This document shows positions 63,040-64,000 of a stretch of DNA of 64,000 bases, one piece after another. Numbering within the stretch: position 1 is the first letter of the stretch; every line of letters begins with the position of its first letter. The notes under the pieces are model-generated. The model saw only the letters and a program-made list of their open reading frames with translations, was not told the DNA's origin and made no database searches. Made by a program: the position numbers and the translations under genes. This DNA is from an uncultured Bacilli bacterium (lineage in GTDB: Bacteria; Bacillota_I; Bacilli_A; RF39; UBA660), in assembly GCA_934096295.1 (NCBI GenBank), contig CAKOLL010000001.1:186001-250000 (forward strand), written 5' to 3'.

Positions 63040-63381
63040 TTAACTTCTTTCCTTAACTTTATATTCTTTACGCATTCCTTTGATAAAGTTAAGTTTTGCA
63101 CGACGAACTTTACCTTTTTTGATTACAACAATCTTGTCAATTGTTGGGGCATTAATTGGGAATATTCTTTCTACACCAACAGTTCCACTTTTTTTACGAA
63201 CTGTAAATGTTTCAGAAACTCCTCCACCTCTTTTAGCAATTACTAATCCTTCAAAAGATTGGATTCTTTCCTTTTTTCCTTCTTTTACCCAAACATCAAC
63301 TCTAACTGTGTCCCCAACTCTAAATTCTGGAACATCTTTACGAATATGTTTTTCAGCAATTTTGTCAACTAAATTTGCCAT
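63040..63381 (-). CDS. rplS: 50S ribosomal protein L19
   Basis: A 113-residue protein of the large subunit at the subunit interface. The L19 segments are FRVGDTVRVDVWVKEGKKER, IQSFEGLVIAKRGGGVSETF and GVERIFPINAPTIDKIVVIK. A strong AAGGAGG ribosome binding site is present. It lies between rseP and lepB. Confidence 0.98.
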   Translation of the reverse strand: MANLVDKIAEKHIRKDVPEFRVGDTVRVDVWVKEGKKERIQSFEGLVIAKRGGGVSETFTVRKKSGTVGVERIFPINAPTIDKIVVIKKGKVRRAKLNFIKGMRKEYKVKERS

Positions 63382-63491
63382 TTTTCTTACCTCCTTATTT
63401 TATTACCTATAATCATATAAAATATTTATAGCGGATTATATACCTTTTTTGGGTCAACAATATATTATCATAAATTATTAAACTATGCAAG

Positions 63492-64000
63492 CTAAAATAG
63501 ACGAATTATGTCTTGAATTGTTATATAAAACATTAAAAGTAGTAATAACAAGAAGCCAATTGTATGACATGTATTTTCAAATTTAGCATTAACTGGTTTT
63601 CTTCTTATAGCTTCCACAATAAGGAAGAATACTCTACCTCCATCAAATGCTGGGAATGGTAAGATATTAATAAATCCAACATTAATTGATAAGAATGCTG
63701 TTAGATAAATCATATAATTTAAACCTAAGGCTACTCCATCGTCTACAACTTTATACATTCCAACAGGTCCAGATAAAGCACTCGTAGAAATTTTTCCTGT
63801 TAAAAGACCTCCAACTGTTAACCACATTGATTCAACAATACTACCAAACTTTTGAAATGCATATTTAACTGAGGCAAAGAAACCTGTTGCTTTATTACTT
63901 TCTACTTCAACACCAAAAATTTGTTTTTCATTACCATCAGCATCTTTTTCAAGCTTTGGAACTACTTTATAAGTATCTTTGCTTCCATCTTCATGTTTTA
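63492..64000 (-). CDS. rseP: Site-2 protease RseP-type, C-terminal part (truncated by window edge)
   Basis: An intramembrane zinc metalloprotease of the RseP/SpoIVFB-like group; only the last roughly 169 residues are in the window. The frame is open to the right edge. An in-window Met at 63827 is internal, because coding continues upstream (VVPKLEKDADGNEKQ, ATGFFASVKYAF). The C-terminal metal-site segment is GFINILPFPAFDGGRVFF (N-x-x-P-x-x-x-x-D-G-G), followed by a final membrane helix. The HExxH motif and PDZ domain should lie outside the window. Confidence 0.93.
   Translation of the reverse strand, partial: KHEDGSKDTYKVVPKLEKDADGNEKQIFGVEVESNKATGFFASVKYAFQKFGSIVESMWLTVGGLLTGKISTSALSGPVGMYKVVDDGVALGLNYMIYLTAFLSINVGFINILPFPAFDGGRVFFLIVEAIRRKPVNAKFENTCHTIGFLLLLLLMFYITIQDIIRLF

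Noticed and set aside
1..64000. CRISPR array
   Set aside because: No evenly spaced direct repeats and no cas-like genes were seen.
1..64000. UGA-as-Trp (mycoplasma) code
   Set aside because: Several intact genes, such as maf and the DUF4097 gene, end in TGA, and Trp is encoded by TGG in conserved motifs.

Overview
The window is AT-rich (roughly 70% A+T by eye), strongly one-strand biased, and reads as the chromosome of a low-GC Bacillota. Supporting signs are a T-box leader on ileS, a CIRCE/HrcA site on clpB, a PASTA kinase/phosphatase pair, LTA-synthase-like and MBOAT surface-polymer genes, a SigK-type sigma factor, and gene orders such as rplS-lepB, rbgA-rnhB-topA and fmt-rlmN-stp-prkC-rsgA-rpe-priA. 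TGA is used as a stop, so the code is standard and not the mycoplasma one. The serpin and the BspA-type repeat protein would suit a gut commensal, but that is inference. Almost everything is on the minus strand; only sigK, one ABC transporter and the truncated leader at the left edge read on the plus strand.

Layout by increasing coordinate: (1) 1-3.7 kb: the 3' part of a probable M-box Mg2+ leader with its terminator, tRNA-Arg(CCG), and a long-form ileS under a T-box. (2) 3.7-6.8 kb: an MBOAT/SGNH surface acylation operon. (3) 6.8-12.5 kb: polA, a C26 amidotransferase, mutM and a membrane-anchored serpin. (4) 12.5-17 kb: a transcription-factor cluster with a sigma-region-4/alpha-CTD hybrid, an 801-residue giant sigma factor and a divergent sigK. 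(5) 17-23.3 kb: an FNT channel, khpA, rpsP, a GC-rich region that looks like an unidentified structured RNA, CIRCE-controlled clpB, and a SmtB/CadA zinc or cadmium pair. (6) 23.3-25.8 kb: a Panacea toxin-antitoxin locus with a frameshifted toxin, and a DUF4097/LiaF-like membrane pair. (7) 25.8-41 kb: core housekeeping genes (priA, a nonsense-broken rpe, rsgA, prkC, stp, rlmN, pgsA, fmt, topA, an ltaS-like gene, rnhB, rbgA). (8) 41-62.5 kb: an accessory stretch lying exactly between rbgA and lepB, which are usually near neighbours. It holds rhuM, maf, a dinD remnant, a second giant sigma factor (1007 residues), a glycosyltransferase, a nucleotide-enzyme-like gene, a phosphoesterase, a leucine-rich-repeat protein, two ABC exporters, an APH-like kinase, a LysR/MFS/GNAT group and several unknowns. 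(9) 62.5-64 kb: lepB, rplS and the 3' part of rseP.

The most unusual content is the set of RNA-polymerase-specificity proteins. Two paralogous giant sigma factors (13812-16217 and 44075-47098) share an N-terminal domain, a complete sigma-70 core, an array of about 65-70-residue repeats centred on a K-A-F-G motif (four and seven copies), and a C-terminal sigma-4-like helix-turn-helix. A third protein next to the first (12564-13745) joins a sigma-region-4-like segment to alpha-CTD-like helix-hairpin-helix modules. I know of no described family with these architectures; whether they work together is inference.

Several genes are broken by single-base events in the given sequence (Panacea toxin, rpe, dinD). 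Some may be assembly errors in homopolymers rather than real pseudogenes.
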